Shown: positions 42,151 through 51,359, counted from the stretch's first letter. The stretch is DNA of 64,000 nucleotides from Streptomyces sp. CB02058 (GCF_001905505.1 NZ_LIPG01000003.1:186001-250000), one strand, 5' to 3'. Notes: a model not told the origin generated them from the sequence alone. Numbers and translations: made by a program.

Positions 42151-44424
42151 ATGACTCCCACGACTCCCGGAGCCACCCGGGTCGAGCTCGCGATCGGCGG
42201 CATGACGTGCGCCTCGTGCGCGGCCCGGATCGAGAAGAAGCTCAACCGCATGGAGGGTGTCGAGGCGACGGTCAACTACGCCACGGAGAAGGCGCGAGTC
42301 ACCTTCGACGACGATGTCTCGGTCGACGACCTGATCGCCACGGTCGAAGCCACGGGCTACACCGCCCAGCCGCCGGCCCCGGCCGCTCCCGCGCCCGGCG
42401 AGGGCGCCGCGCCGACGGCCGGGCAGGCGGACGACGAGCGCGCCGACGCCGAGCTGAGGTCACTGCGCGAGCGGCTCGTCACCGCCGCCGTGCTCGCCCT
42501 GCCGGTCGTCGCGATGGCGATGATCCCCGCCCTCCAGTTCGAGTACTGGCAGTGGCTCTCCCTCACACTCGCGGCCCCGGTCGTCACCTACGCGGCCTGG
42601 CCCTTCCACCGTGCCGCCTGGACCAACGCCCGGCACGGCGCGGCCACCATGGACACCCTGATCTCGGTCGGCACGTCGGCCGCGTTCCTCTGGTCCCTGT
42701 GGGCACTCTTCTTCGGAACGGCCGGCATGCCGGGCATGACGCACCCCTTCGAATTCACGATCGCGCGAGGGGACGGTGCGGGGAACATCTATCTGGAGGC
42801 CGCCGCGGGCGTCACGGCCTTCATCCTGGCCGGCCGGTACTTCGAGGCACGCTCCAAGCGCAAGGCGGGCGCCGCCCTCAAGGCGCTCATGGAGCTGGGT
42901 GCCAAGGAGGTCACCGTCCTGCGCGACGGCCGTGAGCTCACCCTGCCCACGGCCGCCCTGGTCGTCGGCGACCGCTTCCTCGTGCGCCCCGGGGAGAAGA
43001 TCGCCACGGACGGGACGGTGGTCGAGGGCTCGTCCGCCGTGGACGCCTCGATGCTCACCGGTGAGTCGGTGCCGGTCGAGGTCTCCGCCGGGGACTCCGT
43101 CACCGGTGCCACCCTCAACGCGGGCGGACGCCTGGTCGTCGAGGCCACCAGGGTCGGCGCCGACACACAGCTGGCACGGATGGCCCGGCTCGTCGAGGAG
43201 GCCCAGAGCGGCAAGGCCTCGGCCCAGCGCCTGGCCGACCGGATCTCCGCGGTCTTCGTGCCGGTCGTCATCGGGCTCGCGCTCGCCACGCTCGGCTTCT
43301 GGCTCGGCTCCGGCGCCGGACTCACCGCCGCCTTCACGGCTGCCGTCGCCGTACTGATCATCGCCTGCCCCTGCGCCCTGGGGCTCGCCACCCCCACCGC
43401 CCTGCTGGTCGGGACCGGGCGCGGCGCCCAGCTCGGCATCCTGATCAAGGGCCCCGAGGTGCTGGAGACCACCCGCAGGGCGGACACGATCCTCCTCGAC
43501 AAGACCGGCACGGTCACGACCGGCCGGATGACCCTGCTGGAGGTCCGCACCACGACGGGCACGGACGGGGACGAAGTCCTCCGCCTCGCGGGCGCGCTGG
43601 AGCACGCCTCGGAGCACCCGGTCGCCCGGGCCGTCGCCACGGGAGCGGTCGCGGCGGTGGGCACCCTGCCCGCCCCCGAGGACTTCGCCAACATCCCCGG
43701 GCTCGGCGTCCAGGGAGTCGTCGACGGCCACGCCGTGCTCGTCGGCCGGGAGAAGCTGCTGAGCGAGTGGGCCATCGAGCTCCCCGAGGAGCTCCGGGCC
43801 GCCAAGGACCGCGCCGAGAAGGCCGGCCGGACCGTCATCGCGGTGGCCTGGGACGGTGAGGCCCGCGCCGTTCTGGAGGTCGCCGACGCGGTCAAGGACA
43901 CCAGCGCGGAGGCCGTCCGGCGGCTGCGCGCCCTCGGACTGTCGCCCATCCTGCTGACCGGCGACAACCGCACGGTCGCCGAGGCCGTCGCCGCCGAGGT
44001 CGGCATCGACGAGGTCATCGCCGAGGTCATGCCGCAGGACAAGGCCGATGTCGTCAAGAGGCTCCAGGCCGAGGGCCGCAGCGTCGCCATGGTCGGCGAC
44101 GGTGTCAACGACGCCGCCGCACTCGCCCAGGCGGACCTGGGCCTGGCCATGGGCACCGGGACGGACGCGGCCATGGAGGCCGGGGACCTGACGCTCGTAC
44201 GGGGTGACCTGCGCGCCGCCGCCGACGCGATCCGGCTCTCCCGCAGGACGCTGGGCACGATCCGCTCGAACCTGTTCTGGGCCTTCGCCTACAACGTGGC
44301 GGCCCTCCCGCTCGCCGCGGCGGGCCTGCTCAACCCCATGATCGCCGGAGCGGCCATGGCCTTCTCGTCGGTCTTCGTCGTGGGCAACAGCCTGCGCCTG
44401 CGGAGCTTCCGCGCGGCCGGCTGA
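42151..44424 (+). CDS. copA: Copper-exporting P1B-type ATPase
   Basis: A 757-aa P1B-1 ATPase. It has one N-terminal HMA domain with MTCASC (residues about 15-20), the CPC membrane site C406-P-C408, the phosphorylated Asp450 in DKTGT, and an HP motif in SEHPVARA. The AYN (YN in [10 protein letters not shown]) and MAFSS motifs of copper ATPases near the C-terminus support Cu(I) specificity. It pumps copper outward. GAGGAG precedes ATG 42151, 30 bp after the nearest CsoR-like box. No CopZ is present directly downstream. Confidence 0.95.
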   Translation: MTPTTPGATRVELAIGGMTCASCAARIEKKLNRMEGVEATVNYATEKARVTFDDDVSVDDLIATVEATGYTAQPPAPAAPAPGEGAAPTAGQADDERADAELRSLRERLVTAAVLALPVVAMAMIPALQFEYWQWLSLTLAAPVVTYAAWPFHRAAWTNARHGAATMDTLISVGTSAAFLWSLWALFFGTAGMPGMTHPFEFTIARGDGAGNIYLEAAAGVTAFILAGRYFEARSKRKAGAALKALMELGAKEVTVLRDGRELTLPTAALVVGDRFLVRPGEKIATDGTVVEGSSAVDASMLTGESVPVEVSAGDSVTGATLNAGGRLVVEATRVGADTQLARMARLVEEAQSGKASAQRLADRISAVFVPVVIGLALATLGFWLGSGAGLTAAFTAAVAVLIIACPCALGLATPTALLVGTGRGAQLGILIKGPEVLETTRRADTILLDKTGTVTTGRMTLLEVRTTTGTDGDEVLRLAGALEHASEHPVARAVATGAVAAVGTLPAPEDFANIPGLGVQGVVDGHAVLVGREKLLSEWAIELPEELRAAKDRAEKAGRTVIAVAWDGEARAVLEVADAVKDTSAEAVRRLRALGLSPILLTGDNRTVAEAVAAEVGIDEVIAEVMPQDKADVVKRLQAEGRSVAMVGDGVNDAAALAQADLGLAMGTGTDAAMEAGDLTLVRGDLRAAADAIRLSRRTLGTIRSNLFWAFAYNVAALPLAAAGLLNPMIAGAAMAFSSVFVVGNSLRLRSFRAAG

Positions 44425-44491
44425 GCGGGAGCCCGAGCCGCCACCCGCCCCGGTTTGCTTCCGGGGAGCGGTGGCGGCAGGGTTCGGAGGT

Positions 44492-44944
44492 GTGGCCACT
44501 CTGCTGATCGTGCATCACACCCCCTCGCCCAACTGCCAGGCCCTGTTCGAGGCCGTCGTCGCGGGGGCGACCACCGACGACATCGAAGGCGTACGGGTCG
44601 TCCGGCGCTCCGCGCTCTCGGCCACGGCCTCCGACGTGCTCGCCGCCGACGGCTATCTGCTGGGCACTCCGGCCAATCTCGGCTACATGTCCGGCGCCCT
44701 CAAGCACTTCTTCGACCAGGTCTACTACCCGTGCCTGGACGAGACGCGGGGACGGCCGTTCGGCTACTACGTCCACGGCGGCAACGACGTCACCGGCGCC
44801 GTACGGGGCATCGAGTCCATCACGACGGGGCTCGGATGGCGCCGTACGGCCGACGCCGTGACCGTCACGGGAGAACCGGCCAAGTCCGACACCGAGGCGT
44901 GCTGGGAGCTGGGCGCGACGGTCGCCGCCGGGCTGATGGAGTGA
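44492..44944 (+). CDS. Flavodoxin-like NAD(P)H-dependent oxidoreductase
   Basis: A 150-aa protein starting ATLLIVHHTPSPNCQAL, which matches the first strand and phosphate loop of flavodoxin folds; LGTPANLGYMSGALKHFFDQVYY corresponds to the FMN isoalloxazine-binding loops. It resembles the NADPH-dependent FMN reductase/flavodoxin group. GTG 44492 was chosen because it starts the fold; GTG 44471 is possible. The gene follows copA by 67 bp. Whether it is co-regulated with copA is unknown. Confidence 0.75.
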   Translation: MATLLIVHHTPSPNCQALFEAVVAGATTDDIEGVRVVRRSALSATASDVLAADGYLLGTPANLGYMSGALKHFFDQVYYPCLDETRGRPFGYYVHGGNDVTGAVRGIESITTGLGWRRTADAVTVTGEPAKSDTEACWELGATVAAGLME

Positions 44945-44990
44945 CGACGCGCCGTGTGCGGGGCGTGTGACCATTCCGGCCATCTTTAAA

Positions 44991-45006
44991 TCAGTCGATT
45001 GACTGA
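44991..45006. promoter_or_regulatory. TetR operator
   Basis: TCAGTC-GATT-GACTGA is a perfect dyad 57 bp upstream of the tetR start at 45064, adjacent to an AT-rich TTTAAAT. It probably serves for autoregulation. Confidence 0.6.
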
Positions 45007-45063
45007 AGCCGTTCCACGGGATTGCCTGGGTGCCCCGGGACGCCCTCGACCCAGGAGACGGCG

Positions 45064-45711
45064 ATGGAACGGACGGCGCGGGCCGACCAGGTCAGCGAGA
45101 CCAGGGAACGCATCCTGCACGCGGCGGAGAGACTGTTCGCGGAACGCGGTGTCTACGCCGTGTCCAACCGCCGGGTCAGCGAGGCCGCCCAGCAGGGCAA
45201 CAACACAGCGGTGGGCTACCACTTCGGGACCAAGGCCGACCTCGTGCGGGCGATCGCCCGCAAGCACAGCCACCGGATCGAGGAGGCCCGCGCACGTCTG
45301 CTGGCGGAGATCGGCGACAGCACGGACACGGGGGACTGGGTCGCCTGCCTGGTGCGGCCCACCACCGAACACCTGGCCGCCCCAGGCGGTCCCACCTGGT
45401 TCGCGCGGTTCTGCGCCCAGGTCATCACCGATCCCGCGCTGCGGGACATCCTGGCCGAGGAGTCGCTGGCGTCCCCGGCCACACGGCGGACCCTCGAAGG
45501 GCTGAACCGGTGTCTGCCCGACCTGCCGGCCGACATCCACGCCGAGCGGGGCGCCATGGCGCGCAATCTGATCCTCCACACCTGCGCCGAGCGTGAACGC
45601 GACCTGGCGGAGAACATCCCTGCGGCCCGCGCCAGTTGGCACGACACCGCGACCGGACTGATCGACGCGATCGTCGGGCTGTGGACCGCCCCCGTCACCC
45701 CACGCAGCTGA
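45064..45711 (+). CDS. TetR-family transcriptional regulator
   Basis: A 215-aa TetR protein with the HTH at residues about 12-50 (ILHAAERLFAERGVYAVSNRRVSEAAQQGNN...). GGAGA precedes ATG 45064. It lies just upstream and on the same strand as the ferredoxin reductase, P450 and ferredoxin genes, and is probably their local repressor. The operator at 44991-45006 would give autoregulation; no second copy was seen before the reductase. Confidence 0.9.
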   Translation: MERTARADQVSETRERILHAAERLFAERGVYAVSNRRVSEAAQQGNNTAVGYHFGTKADLVRAIARKHSHRIEEARARLLAEIGDSTDTGDWVACLVRPTTEHLAAPGGPTWFARFCAQVITDPALRDILAEESLASPATRRTLEGLNRCLPDLPADIHAERGAMARNLILHTCAERERDLAENIPAARASWHDTATGLIDAIVGLWTAPVTPRS

Positions 45712-45804
45712 CCGCACCCGTCCCCACGCAACTGGCCGCACTCCATCCCCCACCCGCGCTCCGGCGGCCCCAACCGGCCGGCCGGGCCGGAGAGCCGAGG
45801 CTCC

Positions 45805-47025
45805 ATGTCCCCCCACATCGCCGCCGACCAGGGATCGCGCCACCCCTCCCACGTCCTCGTGGTCGGCGCCTCCGCCGCCGGACTGACCACCGCGGAGACA
45901 CTGCGCCGCAAGGGATACGCAGGCAGGCTCACGCTGCTGGGAGGCGAGCGGCACCTGCCCTACGACCGCCCGCCCCTGTCCAAGCAGGTGCTCGACGGCA
46001 CCAGAGCCCCCGACACGGCCCGGCTCCGCGCGCCGGACGCCCTGACGGCCCTGGACGCCGAGATCCTCCTCGGGGATCCCGCGACCGGCCTCGACGCGGA
46101 GACCCGTACCGTGCGCACCGCCTCGGGCCGGGAACTGCGCGCCGACGCCGTCATCATCGCCACCGGGGTGCGGCCGAGGACCCTGCCCGTACCTCCAGGC
46201 ACCGAGGGCGTCCACGGCTTGAGAACCCTCGACGACGCCCTCGCCCTGCGCGCCGGGCTTCTGGCGTCCCGCAGGCTCGTGGTGGCCGGCGAAGGCGTGC
46301 TCGGCTCCGAGATCGCCGCCACCGCACGCACCATGGGCCTGGACGTCACCCTGGCCGGACCTCGGCCGGCGCCCATGCTGGCCCAGTTCGGACCGGTGAT
46401 CGCGGACCGGCTGGCGGCCCTGCACACCGGACACGGGGTGCGCCTGCGGCTCGGCCACGCGGTCACCGGACTCACCGGGGCCCGGGGCCGGGTGACCGGA
46501 GTGCGCCTGGACACCGATGAGGTGCTGCCCGCCGATCTGGTCGTGGTCGCCATCGGCGCGGAACCGGCCACCGGCTGGCTGGCCGGCAGCGGGCTGCGCG
46601 TCGACAACGGTGTGGTCTGCGACTCCCGTTGCCGGGCGGCGGAGGGGATCTACGCCGTGGGGGACGTCGCACGCTGGCACCACGAACTCCTCGACGCCTC
46701 CATGCGCCTGGAGAACCGTACGAACGCCACCGAACAGGCCATGGCCGTCGCGGACACGATCCTCGGCGCCGACCGGCCCTATGTGCCGGTGCCGTACTTC
46801 TGGACCGACCAGTTCGACGCCCGGATCCAGACCCACGGAAGCTTCCCGCCGGACGCGCACGTAGCCGTCGTCGACGGCGACCTCGCGAGCGGGCGGTTCG
46901 TCGCCCGCTGCGAACAGGGCGGCAGGGTCACCGGCGTCATCGGCTGGAACATGCCCAGACAGGCCCGTCTGCGCCGCCCGGAGATCGGCGGCCCCGCCCC
47001 GGCGCTCGCACCCGCCGCCCCCTGA
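45805..47025 (+). CDS. FAD-dependent ferredoxin reductase
   Basis: A 406-aa oxidoreductase of the rubredoxin/putidaredoxin reductase type. It has the N-terminal FAD motif VVGASAAGL, the NAD(P)H motif VAGEGVLGSEIAA, and EGIYAVGDVA near the C-terminus. It passes electrons from NAD(P)H to the ferredoxin (48451) for the P450 (47151). It has the length of BphA4/PuR-type reductases. The three redox genes form a coherent chain. Confidence 0.9.
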   Translation: MSPHIAADQGSRHPSHVLVVGASAAGLTTAETLRRKGYAGRLTLLGGERHLPYDRPPLSKQVLDGTRAPDTARLRAPDALTALDAEILLGDPATGLDAETRTVRTASGRELRADAVIIATGVRPRTLPVPPGTEGVHGLRTLDDALALRAGLLASRRLVVAGEGVLGSEIAATARTMGLDVTLAGPRPAPMLAQFGPVIADRLAALHTGHGVRLRLGHAVTGLTGARGRVTGVRLDTDEVLPADLVVVAIGAEPATGWLAGSGLRVDNGVVCDSRCRAAEGIYAVGDVARWHHELLDASMRLENRTNATEQAMAVADTILGADRPYVPVPYFWTDQFDARIQTHGSFPPDAHVAVVDGDLASGRFVARCEQGGRVTGVIGWNMPRQARLRRPEIGGPAPALAPAAP

Positions 47026-47051
47026 CGGCTGCCGCACGACGACGGCCGGGA

Positions 47052-47146
47052 CACCTCAGCCGTCCCCACCCCACGGAAGGAGGTACCTCGGCCGTCCCCG
47101 CACCACGGAACGACGCACCTCAGCCATCCGCACGACGAAGTGAGGA
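47052..47146 (+). repeat. Three degenerate 32-bp tandem repeats upstream of the P450
   Basis: The word ACCTC starts at 47053, 47085 and 47117, exactly 32 bp apart, within three imperfect copies sharing ACCTC.GCC.TCC.C and CACGGAA. The third copy runs into the ribosome-binding site of the P450. Confidence 0.6.
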
Positions 47147-47150
47147 AGCG

Positions 47151-48374
47151 ATGACCAGCACCGTACGTCCGGAAGGGGCGCCCGCCCCCGCTCTCCCGGA
47201 GTTCCCGATGCCCAGGGCCACGGGCTGCCCGTTCGACCCGCCGCCCGCGCTCAAGGCCGAGCAGGAGCGGGGCCCGCTCAGGAAGGTCCGCCTGTGGGAC
47301 GGGACGACCCCCTGGCTGGCGACCCGTTACGCCGATCAGCGCGCCCTCCTCTCCGACCCGAGGGTCAGTGCCGACGTCACCCGGCCCGGCTACCCCAGTC
47401 CCGCACCGGTGAGGGGGTCGAGCTTCAGCTTCATCCTGATGGACGACCCCGAACACGCCCGGCAGCGGCGCATGGTGACGGCGCCCTTCACGATCAAGCG
47501 GGTCGAGGCGATGCGTCCGGCCGTCCAGCGGATCGTGGACGGGCTGATCGACACGATGCTGTCCGGGCCTCCGCGGACCGATCTCGTCCAGTCCTTCGCC
47601 CTGCCCGTTCCCTCGCTCGTGATCTGCGAGCTGCTCGGAGTGCCGTACACCGACCACGACTTCTTCCAGGAGAACAGCAGGACCATCATCAGCCGCAGCG
47701 CGACACCCGAGGAGCGCGGCGCCGCCCACGCCAAGCTGATCGGCTACCTCGACGAGCTGGTCGGCCACAAGACCACCACTCCCGCAGACGACCTGCTGTC
47801 CAAGCTCGGGACGCGGGTCGAGGCGGGCGAGCTGTCCCGGCGGGAGGCGGCCGAGATGGGCGTACTCCTGCTGCTCGCCGGGCACGAGACCACCGCGAAC
47901 ATGATCGCTCTGGGCACCCTCGCCCTGCTCGAACACCCCGGCCAGCTCGCCCTGCTGCGCGACACCGAGGACCCGAGGACGGTCGCGGGCGCGGTGGAGG
48001 AACTGCTGCGGTATCTCAACATCACCCACGGGGGCCGCCGCCGTGTCGCGCTGGAGGACATCGAGTGCGCGGGCGAGGTCATCAGGGCGGGCGACGGGAT
48101 CATCGTGCCCAACGACATCGGCAACCGCGACCCCGAGGTCTTCACCGACCCCGACCGGCTCGACCTCCGGCGTGACGCCCGGCGCCATGTCGCCTTCGGC
48201 TTCGGCGTGCACCAGTGCCTCGGCCAGCCCCTGGCCCGTATGGAACTCCAGGTCGTCAACAGCACCCTCTACCGGCGCATCCCCACCCTGCGCCTCGACG
48301 CTGACCCGAAGGAGCTGCCGTTCAAGCACGACGGCTCCGTCTACGGGGTCCACGAGCTTCCCGTGGCCTGGTGA
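47151..48374 (+). CDS. Cytochrome P450, CYP105-like
   Basis: A 407-aa soluble bacterial P450. The I-helix is AGHETT (residues 243-248), ExxR is E284-L-L-R287, and the heme loop is FGFGVHQCLGQ with Cys356 as the axial ligand. The sequence resembles the CYP105 family, commonly found with a downstream ferredoxin in streptomycetes. GAGGAAG precedes ATG 47151. The substrate is unknown; the genomic pairing with a dedicated reductase and ferredoxin suggests a complete three-component monooxygenase. Confidence 0.9.
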   Translation: MTSTVRPEGAPAPALPEFPMPRATGCPFDPPPALKAEQERGPLRKVRLWDGTTPWLATRYADQRALLSDPRVSADVTRPGYPSPAPVRGSSFSFILMDDPEHARQRRMVTAPFTIKRVEAMRPAVQRIVDGLIDTMLSGPPRTDLVQSFALPVPSLVICELLGVPYTDHDFFQENSRTIISRSATPEERGAAHAKLIGYLDELVGHKTTTPADDLLSKLGTRVEAGELSRREAAEMGVLLLLAGHETTANMIALGTLALLEHPGQLALLRDTEDPRTVAGAVEELLRYLNITHGGRRRVALEDIECAGEVIRAGDGIIVPNDIGNRDPEVFTDPDRLDLRRDARRHVAFGFGVHQCLGQPLARMELQVVNSTLYRRIPTLRLDADPKELPFKHDGSVYGVHELPVAW

Positions 48375-48450
48375 GAACCCTGCCGCACCCGCGAACACCC
48401 CGCACCACGACACCGACGACACCCGCGACACCCACGACGAAGGAGCGCTC

Positions 48451-48642
48451 ATGAAGGTGACCCTCGACCAGGACAAGTGCGTGGCCTCCGGCCAGTGCGT
48501 CGTCGCCGCCGACCACGTGTTCGACCAGGACGACGACGGCATCGCCGTCCTCCTCGACCCGGCGCCCTCTCCCGCCCGGGCCGACGACGTCCACCAGGCC
48601 GCCGCGGTCTGCCCGGCCCTCGCGATCCGGATCGAGGACTGA
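48451..48642 (+). CDS. 3Fe-4S ferredoxin
   Basis: A 63-aa ferredoxin with Cys10, Cys16 and Cys54 (C-x5-C ... CP). The second Cys of the standard CxxCxxC pattern is missing, which implies a [3Fe-4S] cluster, as in SoyB/SuaB-type P450 redox partners. It lies 76 bp after the P450, preceded by AAGGAG. It carries electrons from the reductase at 45805 to the P450 at 47151. Confidence 0.9.
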   Translation: MKVTLDQDKCVASGQCVVAADHVFDQDDDGIAVLLDPAPSPARADDVHQAAAVCPALAIRIED

Positions 48643-48679
48643 CGGGACGGCACCCACCTGGGCCGAGGGCCGAGGGCCG

Positions 48680-48805
48680 CTACGGGACGAGCAGCAGCTT
48701 GCCCGTGGTGGCCCGGGACCAGGGCGTCTCTTCCGGATCGTGCCGGGCTCGCGACGCCCGGCACGCACGCTCGCCGCGTTGTCGTCGGTCGTCGATGCCG
48801 CGCAT
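48680..48805 (-). pseudogene. Remnant of a deleted oxidoreductase gene
   Basis: On the minus strand an ATG with a perfect GGAGGAGGGA site opens a 41-codon frame that ends TTGKLLLVP, the usual C-terminus of zinc-type/quinone medium-chain oxidoreductases. The middle is Arg-rich and unlike a protein core. It is therefore best read as an internally deleted gene: an original start and tail fused. It was divergent from the TetR at 48934 and was probably its target. The alternative is a chance ORF. Confidence 0.4.
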
Positions 48806-48896
48806 GGACTCCCTCCTCCGCCCGGCGATCGCACGCACCGGACGCCGCTTGTCTCTCCCGGCCCGTGTGGACGGGTCCCACGGTCGCGCGCATAAA

Positions 48897-48914
48897 ATGG
48901 ACCCGCGAGTCCAT
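48897..48914. promoter_or_regulatory. TetR operator overlapping a -10-like box
   Basis: ATGGAC-6-GTCCAT is a perfect dyad at 48897-48914, 19 bp before the tetR start. TAAAAT (48893-48898) could be a -10 box that the regulator would cover. Confidence 0.6.
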
Positions 48915-48933
48915 ATGTGAGGGAGGCTCCGGC

Positions 48934-49602
48934 ATGGCGACCGGGAAGAGCGCGGCACCACGGCTCACGGCCAAGGGGGCGGAGACCCGGCGCCGCATCG
49001 TCGAGGGGGCCGCGGCGGAGATCCGCGCCAGGGGCGCCGCCGCCACCACGCTGGACGACATCCGCGCACGCACCTCGACGAGCAAGAGCCAGATCTTCCA
49101 CTACTTCGCCGGGGGCAAGGAGGAGCTGCTGCTCGCGGTGGCCGCCCGGGAGGCCGAACTCGTCCTGGAGGACCAGGAACCGCACCTCGGGGACCTCGGC
49201 ACCTGGCAGGCGTGGCAGGACTGGCGCGACGCGGTCGTCCGGCGCTACGAGCAGCAGGGCGTCAACTGCCCGCTGGGTGTCCTGATCACCGAACTGGGCC
49301 GCACGACCCCCGCCGCGCAGGCCCTCACCGGCCGGCTGCTCGACCAGTGGCAGGCGGCCCTGCGCGCCGGCGTCCAGCTGATGCAGGAACGGGACGAGAT
49401 CGACCGCCGCCTGGACGCCGACCGCACGGCTGCCGCGCTCATCGCCGCCGTGCAGGGCGGGGTGACGATCCTGATGTCCACCGGCAGGATCACCCACCTC
49501 GAAGCGGCGCTCGACCTCTCGCTGGGCCTGCTGAGGGCTCCGGCGACCCCGGCCTTCCCTGCCGCCCCGGACGCTCCTGCCGCCTCGGAGGGCCGGGCGT
49601 AG
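48934..49602 (+). CDS. TetR-family transcriptional regulator
   Basis: A 222-aa TetR protein. Its HTH (EIRARGAAATTLDDIRARTSTSKSQIFHYF, residues about 25-60) is followed by the C-terminal ligand domain. ATG 48934 has GGGAGG upstream. The divergent target gene appears to have been lost, leaving the remnant at 48680-48805. It follows the P450 operon on the same strand but has its own dyad and promoter. Confidence 0.9.
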   Translation: MATGKSAAPRLTAKGAETRRRIVEGAAAEIRARGAAATTLDDIRARTSTSKSQIFHYFAGGKEELLLAVAAREAELVLEDQEPHLGDLGTWQAWQDWRDAVVRRYEQQGVNCPLGVLITELGRTTPAAQALTGRLLDQWQAALRAGVQLMQERDEIDRRLDADRTAAALIAAVQGGVTILMSTGRITHLEAALDLSLGLLRAPATPAFPAAPDAPAASEGRA

Positions 49603-49622
49603 GAGGCGCGCCCCGGGCGGGC

Positions 49623-49651
49623 GCCACCCCGCGGGCCCCGGCCGGGGTGGC
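49623..49651. terminator. Terminator between convergent tetR and small gene
   Basis: GCCACCCC (49623-49630) pairs with GGGGTGGC (49644-49651) around a GC-rich loop. Confidence 0.6.
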
Positions 49652-49722
49652 TGCTCAGGCCCTGCGCGGAGCCGACGTACCGCCCGCGCAAGCCGGCCCG
49701 CCCGGGAGATGCGCCGTTCCCG

Positions 49723-49953
49723 TCAGTGCGGCCGCCAGCTGAGCTTGCCGCCGCCCACCCAGCGCACCGAGGCCGGATCGTCGAGGTCATGGACCGGGAT
49801 CCCCGCCGCCGAGGCGGCGATCAGCACATCTGTCATGGCGGTCGCCCGGCCGACCACCTCCCCGTCGATCTCGACGATGCGGAAGGGCGGGTCGCCGGGC
49901 TGGACGGGCAGGACGGTGATCCGTGGGTACGAGGCGTGAGGGTTCTCGGTCAT
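49723..49953 (-). CDS. Small protein of unknown function
   Basis: A 76-aa protein (MTENPHASYPRITVLPVQ...) with no recognised domain, rich in Val, Ile and Asp, possibly a small alpha/beta fold. ATG 49953 was chosen over the upstream start at 50058, which lies in an AT-rich region with different composition. A dyad CGTGGA-TCGAT-TCCACG (49955-49971) immediately precedes the start. No clear partner gene. Confidence 0.55.
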   Translation of the reverse strand: MTENPHASYPRITVLPVQPGDPPFRIVEIDGEVVGRATAMTDVLIAASAAGIPVHDLDDPASVRWVGGGKLSWRPH

Positions 49954-50290
49954 ACGTGGATCGATTCCACGCAGTGTCAGATGGTATGCCCGATGATGAC
50001 CGCTCTGGGGTATCTGCCCGATTTGGATCGCTTTCTTGGAATTGATCCCGTAATCCATAAAAGGCCATTTCGTGTGACCTGGGGACCTTCAAGGGGGAGC
50101 AAAACGCCCTAATCGGACTCCGTGACCAGCGTCACCTGACGAGCCGCGGACGCCCGGGCGGAGCGACCGGTTCCCTTCTGCGCCAACAAGAGTTGTCCGC
50201 GCCGTGTGCGATGGATTACATGAATTCCTGTGAATCGATCTTGCCGGTGAATTGTGATCACGAGATCGGGCTTGTTCGTTTCCCTATTTC
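49954..50290. promoter_or_regulatory. Intergenic region upstream of the riboswitch
   Basis: About 340 bp without a supportable gene, markedly more AT-rich than its surroundings. It contains the dyad at 49955-49971 and must hold the promoter for the riboswitch transcript; no unambiguous -10/-35 pair could be chosen by eye. Confidence 0.4.
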
Positions 50291-50485
50291 TCGCCTACGG
50301 TCACCATCACTCCGGATGGAACGCCTAATCCTGCCGCCGTCCGGGAACCCGACCACTTCTCGTACGGCAGGAGCGGGGGACCCAAGTAAGCGCCGATCCG
50401 GTATCCGGAGCGGCTCGGGGTGAAGTCGCATTCACATGCGGCCGGGCATCTCCAGCCCGAACCCGACAGCTCACTTCGTAGGCGA
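50291..50485 (+). ncRNA. c-di-AMP (ydaO/yuaA) riboswitch
   Basis: The conserved blocks occur in order: GGAACGCCTAATCCTGCC, a GGCAGGAGCGGGGGACCCA block (50367-50385), GGGTGAAGTCGCA, and CCGAACCCGACAGCTCAC. The outer stem P1 pairs 50291-50298 with 50478-50485. The ribosome site GGAGAGG follows P1 directly, 17 nt before the start of the LysM/lytic transglycosylase gene. ydaO switches control cell-wall hydrolases in Streptomyces and usually turn expression off when c-di-AMP is high. Confidence 0.95.
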
Positions 50486-50501
50486 CGGAGAGGAATTCAG
50501 C

Positions 50502-51359
50502 ATGCCCGAAAACGGTAAGCACCGTCGTTCCAGGACCAGTTCGCTGACTCGCGGCGTCATCGCCGTGACCACGGGTGGAGCCGCTCTGGCCCTTCCCGTG
50601 TTCGGTGCGACCGGTGCCTTCGCCGCCCCGGCCCAGCCGACCGCCGTCGAAAAGGCGGCCACGTCGACTTCCGTGTCCGGCAAGGGAATTGCCGCGAAGA
50701 AGTCCGGCTCCACCACCTATTCCGTGATCTTGGGCGACACGCTCGCCAAGATCGCCCGCGAGCATTCCGTGAGCGGTGGCTGGAAGGCCCTGTACGAGGC
50801 CAACGAGAAGGCCGTCGGCGGAAATCCCGACCTGATTCACCCCGGTCTGAAGCTGACCGTCGGTGGCAAGGCCGAGAAGAAGTCGGCCGACACGTCGGAG
50901 AAGAAGGCCGACAAGGCCGCCGACCGTGCCGAGAGCGCCGACCGCGCCGACCGTTCGGAGCGCGCGAGCACCCCGGTCGCCGCGGAGGGCGCTCCCGCCG
51001 CCGCCGAGGCCGCCCCCGCCGCCGAGCCGGCCGCGTACACCAACGACCTGGACGGCTGGATCAAGGAGTCGCTCGCCATCATGGCCGAGCACGGCATCCC
51101 CGGCAGCTACGAGGGCATCCACCGCAACATCATGCGTGAGTCCTCCGGCAACCCCCAGGCCATCAACAACTGGGACTCGAACGCCGCCGCCGGCATCCCG
51201 TCGAAGGGCCTCCTCCAGGTCATCGACCCGACCTTCCAGGCCTACCACGTGCCCGGTACGTCGACGGACAGCTACGACCCGGTCGCCAACATCACGGCCG
51301 CGTGCAACTACGCCGCCGACCGGTACGGCTCGATCGACAACGTCTTCGGGGCCTACTGA
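50502..51359 (+). CDS. LysM/lytic transglycosylase (SLT-like), c-di-AMP regulated
   Basis: A 285-aa secreted cell-wall enzyme. Residues 1-41 contain a signal peptide (hydrophobic core AVTTGGAALALPVFGATGAFA). A LysM domain (YSVILGDTLAKIAREHSV, residues about 73-122) binds peptidoglycan, and a charged Lys/Glu/Ala-rich linker follows. The C-terminal ~100 residues are an SLT-like transglycosylase with the catalytic-type Glu in NIMRESSGNPQAINNWDSN. The gene lies under a c-di-AMP riboswitch, so wall remodelling is tied to this second messenger, as for the rpf-type genes of Streptomyces. Confidence 0.85.
   Translation: MPENGKHRRSRTSSLTRGVIAVTTGGAALALPVFGATGAFAAPAQPTAVEKAATSTSVSGKGIAAKKSGSTTYSVILGDTLAKIAREHSVSGGWKALYEANEKAVGGNPDLIHPGLKLTVGGKAEKKSADTSEKKADKAADRAESADRADRSERASTPVAAEGAPAAAEAAPAAEPAAYTNDLDGWIKESLAIMAEHGIPGSYEGIHRNIMRESSGNPQAINNWDSNAAAGIPSKGLLQVIDPTFQAYHVPGTSTDSYDPVANITAACNYAADRYGSIDNVFGAY

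Noticed and set aside
42460..44499. 679-codon antisense frame over copA
   Set aside because: copA shows every P1B motif on the plus strand; the antisense translation has no recognisable domain.
47052..47146. Possible CRISPR or integrase attachment site
   Set aside because: Degenerate contiguous copies, no spacers, and no integrase or tRNA nearby.
49954..50058. 36-codon N-terminal extension of the small gene at 49723-49953
   Set aside because: It lies in AT-rich DNA with composition unlike the rest and no ribosome site; the dyad at 49955-49971 would fall inside it.
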